From Metabacillus crassostreae (GTDB lineage: Bacteria > Bacillota > Bacilli > Bacillales > Bacillaceae): DNA of 64,000 nucleotides. The stretch spans positions 1-64,000 of the forward strand of contig NZ_JAFBDU010000005.1 of assembly GCF_016908395.1 (NCBI RefSeq). Direction: 5' to 3'. The position numbers were made by a program, and so were the translations under genes. Shown here piece by piece: positions 9,890 through 18,211 of this stretch. The notes under the pieces were generated by a model, which ran no database searches, was not told the DNA's origin, and worked only from the letters and a program-made list of their open reading frames with translations. Every line of letters starts with the position of its first letter. Position 1 is the first letter of the stretch.

Positions 9890-9918
9890 AGAGCCTGATC
9901 CAATATAGATCAGGCTCT
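9890..9918. terminator. Bidirectional terminator between rlmH and the C11 peptidase gene
   Basis: A perfect 11-bp stem (9890-9900 with 9908-9918) with a 7-base loop, lying between two convergent genes. Flanks are AT-rich, but neither side has an unbroken T-run. Confidence 0.65.
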
Positions 9919-9922
9919 ATTA

Positions 9923-11887
9923 TTATTCCTCTAAATCAATGATAAACGGTTCAGTATATAACTCGTTCTGTGCATAGTCGGTTATATAAAACTGATAAAC
10001 ATAAGCCCCAGTTGGAACCTCCACGTCTTCAAGAATGAGTTCGTTTTCAACTGTGAAGGGGTCACCCTCCATAAGTCCTTTTTCATCGGTTTCTTCGTTT
10101 GTATATTCAAAAAGGGGAATAATTTCATCTCCTGGCTCAATGGATATGAGGTTTTTATCTGGCATATTCGTGTCGGGAAGTAAGCCTCTCCATGCTCCGT
10201 GAATCTTATAATATCCGCCTGCTTCATTGCTGTCATCCCAAAACCAAGATGCGATAATGTTAACGTCTTCTCCATTTAAGACTACGGGTATGGAATAACG
10301 GTTGTATGCGTCTGTTTCTTCCTTAACATTCAGGGAAACAAGTTGACCATTTAAGCCAGTCCAATAACCTGTGAAATTGTCTTTGACAGTTCCAGTGTTT
10401 GGATCGTAAATAACGTTATTATCCATCCCTAGATGAAGAATTTCTGTTTCATCTTCATCAATATAGTATCCTAACGTACTATAAATATGTTCAATGTTTT
10501 CGTACTCATTTTCGCTAATTTGAACGGTGAACACATCATCTTCTCCTGCTGATATTTCTTTGATGTTAATAGTGTCAGTTTCACTACTTGAGACAGATGT
10601 ATATTCTTGAATAAAATCTCCGTAATCATCTGAAAAGTCAAATTCGAAATAGGCTGATAGATTTTCAGAAAAATTCTGTTTATCTTTGTAAGGAAAATAA
10701 ATAGATAGACCTTCACCATATTGACGTGTTTCTCCATTTATTTTATAAACAACCGCTTCTTTTATTGCTGATAAAAGAAGGTCGGCTTCAGGATATTCAT
10801 TCGTCAGATTTCTAGCAAAATGCCCTAAATCAAATAAGTCTGAATATCCTTCATTGGTACTACCTCCACCGTAACTTTCTGCTTTACTAAGACTTCCGGA
10901 TATCATATTTCGATCAGAAGGAGTTTGTAAGTCAGGAATTGCTTCTTGCATGAGGCCATCAAGTGCTTTCAAAACGTCCTTCACTTTTGATAAATCAGTT
11001 ACTGATAATGTAACAGTAGCATCTGTATCTTGCTCTTCTGCTTGCTTGTAAAATCCGTCGGCAATGACTCTTCCAAGGGCAGCTCCATCCATAGAAGGAT
11101 TGTGAGTTAATTCGTCTAATATAGCAGTATAATTCCAACCATGCCCAGGTTCTAATTCTTCAGAAGCCACTAAATATTTCCCAAAAGGACTAACGGTGTG
11201 CGCAACTTCTAATGAGGCCATAAGACATGCATCAAAACCAATGACTTCAAATATAACACCTGTTTGGTCATAAGCATCTTGTAGAGCCGTATGTAGTTCC
11301 TTTAAGGTTAAATTGTCTAAGTCGTTTACTTCATCCACACCATATCCGCCAAGAGGTCCTCCACCGTGGTTCCAAAGATCCAGTACATATTTTTCTGCCG
11401 GGAAATTATGAATCGTCCAAACGATAAAATCTGTTAAGGTCTCAGGGTTTCCTATATTTTGATTTCCAATGTCCGCCAAGTTGGTTAAATGGTCTTTTTC
11501 CACTTGCCATACTTGATTTTGAGTGGGATCAATATCCTCGTTCAACCATTGCTTTGTTCCTCCGGTTTGAACAATCACGTTCAAATTAGTACGTGAGCCT
11601 ATTTTCATCATCTCATCTAAATCAGAAGAACCAGCACCATACATTTCATTGGTTTCTTTATCAACTGTGCTTTCTAAATCTGTGCCATTTAAAAACACCA
11701 TAAATGTGTAGTCCGCTTGTTCAGTTCTAATTGGATCACTGCTTATGTCTAATGTTTTTTCTACCTTACCTTTATCCTGTTCGTCTTGTATGACCGTTGT
11801 AACCTCTTCATCTGTACAGCCTACCAAAACTAATACAAATAGAATGCTAGTCCATATCCAACCAATATTTAATCTATCCCAACACAT
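9923..11887 (-). CDS. Clostripain-family (C11) cysteine peptidase lipoprotein
   Basis: A 654-residue lipoprotein: a hydrophobic signal of about 20 residues ends in the lipobox LVGC, then an acidic linker. The C11 (clostripain) core follows. Its likely catalytic His is in LDLWNHGGGPLGG, and its Cys is in VIGFDACLMASLEVA. The start is ATG 11887, with GGGTGG seven bases upstream. An upstream in-frame TTG at 11920 has no ribosome site and would bury the signal peptide. Clostripain-like enzymes cut after Arg or Lys. The role here is unknown, with substrate probably at the cell surface. It stands alone, ends at a shared terminator, and has a long gene-poor region upstream. Confidence 0.85.
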   Translation of the reverse strand: MCWDRLNIGWIWTSILFVLVLVGCTDEEVTTVIQDEQDKGKVEKTLDISSDPIRTEQADYTFMVFLNGTDLESTVDKETNEMYGAGSSDLDEMMKIGSRTNLNVIVQTGGTKQWLNEDIDPTQNQVWQVEKDHLTNLADIGNQNIGNPETLTDFIVWTIHNFPAEKYVLDLWNHGGGPLGGYGVDEVNDLDNLTLKELHTALQDAYDQTGVIFEVIGFDACLMASLEVAHTVSPFGKYLVASEELEPGHGWNYTAILDELTHNPSMDGAALGRVIADGFYKQAEEQDTDATVTLSVTDLSKVKDVLKALDGLMQEAIPDLQTPSDRNMISGSLSKAESYGGGSTNEGYSDLFDLGHFARNLTNEYPEADLLLSAIKEAVVYKINGETRQYGEGLSIYFPYKDKQNFSENLSAYFEFDFSDDYGDFIQEYTSVSSSETDTINIKEISAGEDDVFTVQISENEYENIEHIYSTLGYYIDEDETEILHLGMDNNVIYDPNTGTVKDNFTGYWTGLNGQLVSLNVKEETDAYNRYSIPVVLNGEDVNIIASWFWDDSNEAGGYYKIHGAWRGLLPDTNMPDKNLISIEPGDEIIPLFEYTNEETDEKGLMEGDPFTVENELILEDVEVPTGAYVYQFYITDYAQNELYTEPFIIDLEE

Positions 11888-12015
11888 TTTGTCCACCCGC
11901 TTATGTTTTATATGAAACAAGAAGATTTTATCACTTTTTCATCCAAGTAAGTGAAGTATTTTGTCATATTATTAGTATTTTGAAGAGCGATGAAAAGTAT
12001 GATGATCTATAGTGA

Positions 12016-12216
12016 AAAGAGGTAATTGCAAAATATTATACAGATGGAAATCCACAAAATATTGTATCTGTACTTGAAAGACCAATTAAGATGACCAACT
12101 TTGAATTATTTAGACAGATTGCAAGAGAATCATTTCATTTACCTGAAGGAATGTATGGTCAGGTTGTTTTTGTGAGAGGCGTAGGTTGTCCACCACATGC
12201 TGAATTCACCCAATAA
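12016..12216 (+). pseudogene. Coding remnant without a start codon
   Basis: An open segment of 66 sense codons from just after a TGA at 12013 to TAA at 12214-12216. It reads KEVIAKYYTDGNPQN and onward to CPPHAEFTQ, with balanced amino-acid composition. There is no ATG, GTG or TTG at the front; the only internal ATG (12091) lacks a ribosome site. I do not recognise the family. It is most simply a 5'-truncated remnant in a decayed stretch. Confidence 0.35.
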
Positions 12217-12343
12217 ACAACACTTAATAAGTAAAATCGAAAAACAAAATGGAGATGTTCTCTATGAAAAGATTCATAACAACGGAAATAGAAGTATAAC
12301 CATGATTATTTTATAAGTGGAGATAAGTACCTTGATTCATTCT

Positions 12344-12451
12344 ATGAAAAAGAGAAGTGGAACTAAGGAAACTTCAATAAAGGGTTCTTTTGTAGAGGCA
12401 TGGGAGGAAGTCCAGGTTGAAGAACTGCCAGAAGAGGTCAAAAAAGATTAG
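12344..12451 (+). CDS. Possible 35-residue peptide
   Basis: ATG 12344 to TAG 12451 encodes 35 residues opening MKKRSGTKETSIKGS and ending ELPEEVKKD, basic at the start and acidic at the end. No good Shine-Dalgarno sequence precedes it; the nearest GGAG is over 20 bases away. It may be a 3' remnant of a larger gene. Not recognised. Confidence 0.25.
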   Translation: MKKRSGTKETSIKGSFVEAWEEVQVEELPEEVKKD

Positions 12452-12844
12452 ATATAAATTAGGTGTCTGGGAGCTTATACCTGCTAGTAAATCAAGACAG
12501 CGTTTTCCAATGCTTTTTTCCTGAAATATCACGTCAAACTTTACTACTAGTATAATAAGTAGAAGATAATGGTAGAAATTTAGATTTGAAAAGAGATTTT
12601 CCTCTAAATGATCCTTTTTCAGACCAGGTTGTATATTAGTGTAAATGTCTTGGATAGATTGACTTAGGAAATGTCAAAATTGAGCTTTATATTATCTATA
12701 GTTGGTGAACGATTGTGGAATTGTTTTATCGTTATCTTAAAGGTCAAGGGTTGTTTTTCACTTTCTCTCGAAAATTATTGCATTGCTTGAACATACTTTT
12801 CTAATAAATGTAAAACTAATTCTTGTGAACAACATTCAAGTTAA

Positions 12845-12876
12845 ATGAACTTAGTTGAATGCTAAGTTCATTTTTT
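12845..12876 (+). terminator. Strong orphan Rho-independent terminator
   Basis: A perfect 10-bp stem (12845-12854 with 12862-12871), a 7-base loop and six T. No plus-strand gene of ordinary size ends upstream for several hundred bases. It therefore marks a lost gene, the remnants at 12.0-12.5 kb, or a small RNA. The remaining sequence from 12876 to 13200 shows no gene. Confidence 0.75.
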
Positions 12877-13225
12877 AGTTTATTCTAATACTATTTTGTC
12901 ATAGATACCTTCAGTATGTGTGAGATGCTATTTTAGGCAAATCGATAATAAATTTCATATGAAAATATACTTAACTATCATGATGGAATCACAAATTCAA
13001 GAGAAAATAGGAGTGGTTTGGGAGTTTATAAAATAATAGTGGAAATGATACATTGGCATTATTCTATATAACTGGAATATAAAGTAAGATGAGCGGGGTA
13101 GAACTGATAATATTGGCAGTTTTTATCCTATACCCGTCAAGTAAGATGAAAAAAGAGCTGCTAGTGAATGTAGCAAACATGTGTGCAATGAGATTTTATC
13201 ATGTGTAAAAATGGAGGGATTTGTA

Positions 13226-14062
13226 ATGGCGAAAGTGACTGTTGGAAACGAAAATGGAAATGCAATCGAACTTCATTATGAGGATGTTGGTTCAGGCAAA
13301 CCAGTAGTGTTGATTCATGGTTGGCCGCTGAGCGGAAGATCTTGGGAAAAGCAAGTGCCAGCATTGGTAGAAGATGGACACAGAGTGATTACGTATGATC
13401 GTCGTGGTTTCGGACAGTCTTCCCAGCCTTGGAACGGTTATGATTATGATACATTCGCAGCTGATTTGCATAAGTTGATTCTGCATTTGGATATCAATGA
13501 TGTGACACTCGTTGGCTTCTCGATGGGCGGAGGTGAGGTTGCACGGTATATTGGTACTTACGGAACAGAACGAATGTCAAAAGCAGTACTTGCAGGGGCG
13601 GTTCCGCCTTACTTGTACAAATCTGCGGATAACCCAGACGGAGGGCTTGACGATGCAACAATTAAAGGGTTTCAAGATGGAGTAAAGGGAGATAGGTTGG
13701 CGTTCTTGGATGCATTTACAACTACGTTTTTTACCTCTGGGGAAAGAACCGATCTTGTCAGCGATGAATTCCGCTTGTATAATCGCGACATTGCTGCATT
13801 TGCATCGCCAAAAGGTACACTTGATTGCATTTCGGCATTCAGCTATACGGATTTCCGTGGGGATTTGGAAAAATTCAACGTTCCGACACTCATTCTTCAT
13901 GGTGACTCCGATGCAATCGTACCGGTTGAAATCAGTGGACAGAAGGCACATGAGCAAATTGCCGACAGTCAACTTGTAGTCATTGAAGGCGGGCCGCATG
14001 GATTTAATGCCACACATGCTAGTGAATTCAATGAAGCTTTATTGCGGTTTTTGAAAGCTTGA
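13226..14062 (+). CDS. Alpha/beta hydrolase, non-haem chloroperoxidase/arylesterase type
   Basis: A 278-residue alpha/beta hydrolase. Visible elements are the oxyanion region LIHGWPLSG, the nucleophile elbow GFSMGGG, the acid Asp in LHGDSDAIVP and the His in GGPHGFNATH. These match the cofactor-free haloperoxidase/esterase family (bromoperoxidase BpoA2-like). Natural activity is probably ester hydrolysis or perhydrolysis. ATG 13226 follows a GGAGGGA site; an in-frame upstream ATG at 13181 has none. It lies 79 bases before dps and may be co-transcribed. Codons such as CCG, GCG and CGG look more frequent than in neighbours, hinting at transfer (not computed). Confidence 0.85.
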   Translation: MAKVTVGNENGNAIELHYEDVGSGKPVVLIHGWPLSGRSWEKQVPALVEDGHRVITYDRRGFGQSSQPWNGYDYDTFAADLHKLILHLDINDVTLVGFSMGGGEVARYIGTYGTERMSKAVLAGAVPPYLYKSADNPDGGLDDATIKGFQDGVKGDRLAFLDAFTTTFFTSGERTDLVSDEFRLYNRDIAAFASPKGTLDCISAFSYTDFRGDLEKFNVPTLILHGDSDAIVPVEISGQKAHEQIADSQLVVIEGGPHGFNATHASEFNEALLRFLKA

Positions 14063-14141
14063 TTTGTATAAGAAACATTTTCTTATAAAGGTCAGTTCTG
14101 AAAACGAGTAGGAAACAAATTAATAATGAGAGGGTGAATGA

Positions 14142-14576
14142 ATGATAATCACAGATGTTCTGAACAAACAAATTGGCAACTGGAATGTTATGTATGTGAA
14201 ATTGCATAATTACCATTGGTATGTCAAAGGTGAACAATTTTTCACTTTACATAACAAATTTGAAGAACTTTACCAAGAAGCTGCTGAACATATTGATGGA
14301 TTGGCTGAGCGCCTACTTGCTTTAGGAGGGAAGCCAGTTGCAACCATGTCAGGTTGCCTTGAAATAGCCTCTGTTTTAGAAGCTGAAGGAGAGGAATCGG
14401 CAACAAGTATGGTGCAAACCATTTCAACAGACTTTGCTCAAATTATTTCAGAGCTGAAACATGGTATGGAAACGGCAGAGTCGATAAACGATGAAACAAC
14501 TGGCGATATGCTGTTGGCGATTCATTCCAGCCTGGAGAAACATGTGTGGATGTTAAATGCTTACTTGGGGAAGTAA
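14142..14576 (+). CDS. dps: Dps-family ferritin-like DNA-protection protein
   Basis: A 144-residue Dps/MrgA-type protein. The inter-subunit ferroxidase site is recognisable: His in [10 protein letters not shown] near residues 25-30, then the [19 protein letters not shown] helix with its acidic and His ligands near 42-60. Dodecameric Dps proteins oxidise and store iron with peroxide and shield DNA. A GAGAGGGTGA site precedes the ATG. The short gap after the hydrolase gene has no terminator, suggesting joint expression. I saw no convincing PerR box directly upstream. Confidence 0.93.
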   Translation: MIITDVLNKQIGNWNVMYVKLHNYHWYVKGEQFFTLHNKFEELYQEAAEHIDGLAERLLALGGKPVATMSGCLEIASVLEAEGEESATSMVQTISTDFAQIISELKHGMETAESINDETTGDMLLAIHSSLEKHVWMLNAYLGK

Positions 14577-14849
14577 TAGTTTGCTTGTAATGAAAACTCA
14601 AATTATTCATGAAATAGATTATCTTCCTAGTTAAACCACAAAATAAGTCAGCATTTTGGCTCGTTTTGAGGTTATCTTGTTAGTTTTTGCTTCTCTATAA
14701 TATCTAGAAGCAGTTAGTTGGTTGTCATTCTTAATCCTACAAATGCCAAGAAACACCCTTTTTAGTGCAGCTTTTTATGAAGACATAAGACTCCAATATA
14801 ATGCTAGAGTTATTTTGTTTTATCCGAAATGAATGATGATATGATGAAA

Positions 14850-14880
14850 AAGCCTAGCACTTTATAAATGTGCAAGGCTT
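14850..14880. terminator. Terminator downstream of the YqcI/YcgG gene
   Basis: An 11-bp stem with one mismatch (14850-14860 with 14870-14880) and a 9-base loop, five bases past the end of the minus-strand gene. T-rich tracts lie on both sides. The 14577-14849 stretch between dps and this hairpin shows nothing else I can support. Confidence 0.65.
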
Positions 14881-14885
14881 TCCTT

Positions 14886-15617
14886 TTATTGAGCTTTATG
14901 ATGAAATGGACACTCTCCCTGAACTGGCTCTGCATCATCTCCAATGAAAAATTGCTTCCATTCATTGTGGTCAGGGTCTCCAAAGTGAGAGATATCGGGA
15001 TGTGTCGGGAGGTTATCCCATTTTTCTACTCGTTCTCTCACTTTTTCACGAGACATGATTCCACCTTTTTGTGTTCCTTCAAGTCCTTCAAAAATCTTTC
15101 GTGGTTGAAAACCAAGGATAAGGCTGTTACCTAGATCACGTGTTTTTCGTTGTTTGTATGCAGGTGCATTTCCAAATACAAAGATTGGTTCTCCGCCAAA
15201 GTGAAAGTCCCATAAGTAATGATCCGGATCTTTAGGCGTATCGTCTGGCCAGTTCTGTTTATCGTTTTCATGTAAGCTTTGTAAGATGTCCCAAAACCTT
15301 TTACGATAATGCTCAAGATCATCCTTCTCTTCTTCAGGTTCGACAAAGACAAACAGTCCATGACGTATGTATGGAGGTTCGTTAAAAAGCGTTAGAAATT
15401 CCCCAACAGCTTTTGGTAGGTTAGACCAATCCTCTTGCGTGATATAGGCGTAACGAAGCTCACCCTTCATCTCTGCTTTCATTCCAAAATAACAGGGAAA
15501 TGTTTTCTCCGTTACAATTTGATGAAAGGTATTGTATTCATGTATAACCCATTCAGGAACAATAGCTGGGTTTGTCATATCATCCTTTGTTAACAGTACT
15601 TTATTGGTTTCCTGCAT
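14886..15617 (-). CDS. YqcI/YcgG family protein
   Basis: A 243-residue cytosolic protein matching the YqcI/YcgG family in length and in features such as FPCYFGMKAE, RHGLFVFVEP, WDFHFGGEPIFVFGNAP and a CPFHH C-terminus. No signal or membrane segment. The family's biochemical function is unknown to me. The His/Cys-rich end and conserved FHFGGEP motif suggest a metal or haem-linked role (inference). The ATG follows AAGGAGA at seven bases. Single gene with its own terminator. Confidence 0.8.
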   Translation of the reverse strand: MQETNKVLLTKDDMTNPAIVPEWVIHEYNTFHQIVTEKTFPCYFGMKAEMKGELRYAYITQEDWSNLPKAVGEFLTLFNEPPYIRHGLFVFVEPEEEKDDLEHYRKRFWDILQSLHENDKQNWPDDTPKDPDHYLWDFHFGGEPIFVFGNAPAYKQRKTRDLGNSLILGFQPRKIFEGLEGTQKGGIMSREKVRERVEKWDNLPTHPDISHFGDPDHNEWKQFFIGDDAEPVQGECPFHHKAQ

Positions 15618-15871
15618 GTCATTTCTCCTTATACTAGTTCTTTCTCAATAGTTACCCAATAATGTATAGTGTCAAACTAGTTGAAAGCCTACTAGAAGGA
15701 AAGGGCTTGCAGTTGAAATATCCCGAAAGATATCTTTTAGAAACAATTTATCTTTTTACATAGTGTTTATATTTTATAATTCTGAGTTAAAATAGAATAT
15801 CACAGGTTAATTGTGCATGATAAACACACAACAATGATATAATAAAGAAAATAATTTATATTGGAGACTAT

Positions 15872-16336
15872 ATGTTAACATTTGAAGAGAAACTAGCAAT
15901 AATTGAATCATTCCCTGAACTTGAAAGAAAAGATGTTTCATTAAGACGAGTGAATTTTCATTATAATGATAGTTCATATGACCATAAAAACGTTGTTTAT
16001 CACTTACATCCTAATGGAAATGGTTTTGTGTATGCTGGGAAAATGACGGGATATGAAACAAACGATAAAGGTATGGTCAATGTTCGTGATTTTACGGAGA
16101 AGGACTTACGTGAGATTATTAGGAATTCTATCCATTCACTAACCTCTAAGAAAACAGAGGATTCTGATGAACCGACAGATGAAGTGTGGATGAATGATAA
16201 TACTGTTACACTTACCGTGATACAAGAAGAGGATCTTTGGAATGTATATTCAGAAGATGGTGGACTTGATGGTACGTTTAATACGTATAAGGAAGCAACG
16301 AACTATCTTGAGACTGAAGGATTTTCTCGTATTTAA
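15872..16336 (+). CDS. Conserved hypothetical protein, 154 residues
   Basis: Opens MLTFEEKLAIIESFPELERKD. A polar protein without signal peptide or membrane helices. The N-terminal half (to about residue 90) carries VVYHLHPNGNGFVYAG. The second half resembles a small beta-rich repeat (LWNVYSEDGGLDGTFNTYKEA) after an acidic linker. I do not recognise a named family; it looks like a Bacillaceae-type hypothetical. A TTGGAGA site lies seven bases before the ATG, and a terminator follows at 16353. Confidence 0.75.
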   Translation: MLTFEEKLAIIESFPELERKDVSLRRVNFHYNDSSYDHKNVVYHLHPNGNGFVYAGKMTGYETNDKGMVNVRDFTEKDLREIIRNSIHSLTSKKTEDSDEPTDEVWMNDNTVTLTVIQEEDLWNVYSEDGGLDGTFNTYKEATNYLETEGFSRI

Positions 16337-16352
16337 ATAGTAAAGCAAAGAA

Positions 16353-16380
16353 GAGAAGTCGATTTTTGACTTCTCCTTAT
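16353..16380 (+). terminator. Terminator after the 154-residue protein gene
   Basis: A perfect 8-bp stem (16353-16360 with 16368-16375) with a T-rich loop and an imperfect T-tract. Confidence 0.55.
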
Positions 16381-16516
16381 TTATGTTATCTCCAAATTTT
16401 TACAGCTTCTTGTAATAAGATTGTGGCTGATTTAATTGTTGGATACGGTCAGAGTCCTAGTAATGAAATTAGATAAAATAAAGACGTATAGTTGAGGAAT
16501 CGGAGTAGATGAGAAA

Positions 16517-17614
16517 TTGATCAAGGTAATGACGATATTTGGAACAAGGCCTGAAGCTATAAAGATGGCACCATTAGTGCAAGAATTGGAAAAGACAGCA
16601 AATATCCAGTCAATAGTTACAGTGACTGGACAGCATCGAGATATGTTGGATCATGTGTTAAAGGTATTTGAAATTGTTCCGGACTATGATTTAAATATCA
16701 TGAAGGTAAATCAGTCACTGGCTGATATTACAACAGCAGTTATTCAAGGGCTAGATAGTGCTATAAAGGAAATTAAGCCAGATCTAGTATTGCTTCATGG
16801 TGATACAACTACTACTTTAGCAGGGGGGCTTGCTGCCTTTTATAACAAAGTTAAAATTGGACATGTAGAGGCGGGTCTCCGAACGAACGATAAATATTCT
16901 CCTTTTCCTGAAGAAATGAACAGGCAGTTAACTGGAGTACTAGCGGATCTCCACTTTGCACCAACTGAGCAAGCAAAGCAAAATCTATTGAATGAAGGTA
17001 AAGATGAGAAATCTATCTTTGTCACGGGTAATACAGCTATAGATGCATTAAAAACAACAATTCAGCAGGATTACTATCATGAAATTTTTGAAAAGTTAAA
17101 TAATGATAAGATCATACTTTTAACTGTGCATAGACGTGAAAATATTGGTGAGCCTATGAGAAATATATTTATGGCAGTAAAAAGAATTATTGAGGAATTT
17201 AAAAACATTCAAGTTGTTTATCCTGTCCATTTGAATCCTAAGGTAAGAGAGATAGCAGATGAAATGCTACAAGGAAATAACCGGATTCATTTAATTGAAC
17301 CATTAGATGTAATTGATTTCCATAATATTGCAGCGCGTTCTCATATTATCCTGACAGATTCAGGGGGAATTCAGGAGGAGGCACCTTCTTTGGGGAAACC
17401 TGTCTTTGTGCTGAGAAATATGACAGAAAGACCAGAAGGAGTAACAGCTGGTACGTTGAAGCTTGTAGGAACGCAGGAAGAAGATATATATAGGTTTACC
17501 AAGGAGTTATTAGATGATGATGATAAGTATAATAAAATGGCTACTATTCGAAATCCTTATGGTGATGGAGATGCATCTAAGCGGATTGTAGAAGTGATCT
17601 TGAAGCAAATATAG
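16517..17614 (+). CDS. mnaA: UDP-N-acetylglucosamine 2-epimerase (non-hydrolysing)
   Basis: A 365-residue WecB/MnaA enzyme interconverting UDP-GlcNAc and UDP-ManNAc, precursor of teichoic-acid linkage units and other wall polysaccharides. Signatures: MTIFGTRPEAIKMAP at the N-terminus, VTGQHRDML, HVEAGLRT, FPEEMNRQLTG, TVHRREN, LTDSGGIQEEAPSLGKP and RPEG. The start is TTG 16517 behind GGAG at 16502-16505 (spacing 11, a little long). ATG 16529 is in frame but would trim the conserved first strand. It is separated from the next polysaccharide genes by a dispersed repeat. Confidence 0.93.
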   Translation: MIKVMTIFGTRPEAIKMAPLVQELEKTANIQSIVTVTGQHRDMLDHVLKVFEIVPDYDLNIMKVNQSLADITTAVIQGLDSAIKEIKPDLVLLHGDTTTTLAGGLAAFYNKVKIGHVEAGLRTNDKYSPFPEEMNRQLTGVLADLHFAPTEQAKQNLLNEGKDEKSIFVTGNTAIDALKTTIQQDYYHEIFEKLNNDKIILLTVHRRENIGEPMRNIFMAVKRIIEEFKNIQVVYPVHLNPKVREIADEMLQGNNRIHLIEPLDVIDFHNIAARSHIILTDSGGIQEEAPSLGKPVFVLRNMTERPEGVTAGTLKLVGTQEEDIYRFTKELLDDDDKYNKMATIRNPYGDGDASKRIVEVILKQI

Positions 17615-17659
17615 TATCTTAATATTGTGTGAACTATGAGTAAAATGTGAATTAAAGAA

Positions 17660-18003
17660 AGAGGCTGGGACATAAGTATTTAAGTTAATGAAAAACCCGA
17701 ATTATTAGGTGATATATCAATTAATCATTCACCTAATAGTTCGGGTTTTTATTTGCTGTCATCAATAGATTTTTTGATTTTGCATACTAATTCTAAGAAC
17801 TAGTGGAATGGAGCGGAAGACACTCGACTCCTACGGGAATTGAGGAAAGGCTGAGACCCCGCAGGTATGCCGAGGAGGCTCAGCTTCCTCCCCGTGGAAA
17901 GCGAGTGTCTGCAGCGCAATGGAACGAACTTGTTTCTTTCAGCTTAATGAATTTAGATTTATTCGTCTTTTTGTATGACTTCTTTACTTATGTCCCAGCC
18001 TTC
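17660..18003 (+). repeat. Dispersed repeat copy A (long form, about 345 bp)
   Basis: Bounded by perfect 14-bp terminal inverted repeats, 17662-17675 and 17988-18001. Inside lie a left hairpin module with a T-rich tail (about 17695-17755) and a GC-rich core folding into a long imperfect stem (about 17805-17925). The core includes an ACACTCG segment near 17820 pairing with CGAGTGT near 17905. Related copies lie at 30968, 36316, 42426 and 45608. The ORF that can be read across the core is not a gene. Confidence 0.85.
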
Positions 18004-18211
18004 TTTTTCGTATTGCTAAGAAAATTTACTATATAAGGATCTATCCTTTTTCTGTTCAATCTGAAAATAACAAACGAACTACGTTGGATAGAGGTTTCAT
18101 AAAAAAATCTTATAGTCATTATTAATAAGTTAATGATATAATTTCGATTATATATTTTTCGGAAATATTTGACTTTGAGCTAGATGAAAAATTGAAATTA
18201 TATAACAAATA

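Noticed and set aside
13577-14017. 146-residue antisense ORF within the alpha/beta hydrolase gene
   Set aside because: The opposite strand encodes a clear hydrolase with all catalytic motifs; the antisense reading is a shadow.
17803-18036. 77-residue ORF across repeat copy A
   Set aside because: It lies in the GC-rich palindromic core of a dispersed repeat; the reading is arginine/proline-rich, has no ribosome site, and is interrupted in other copies.
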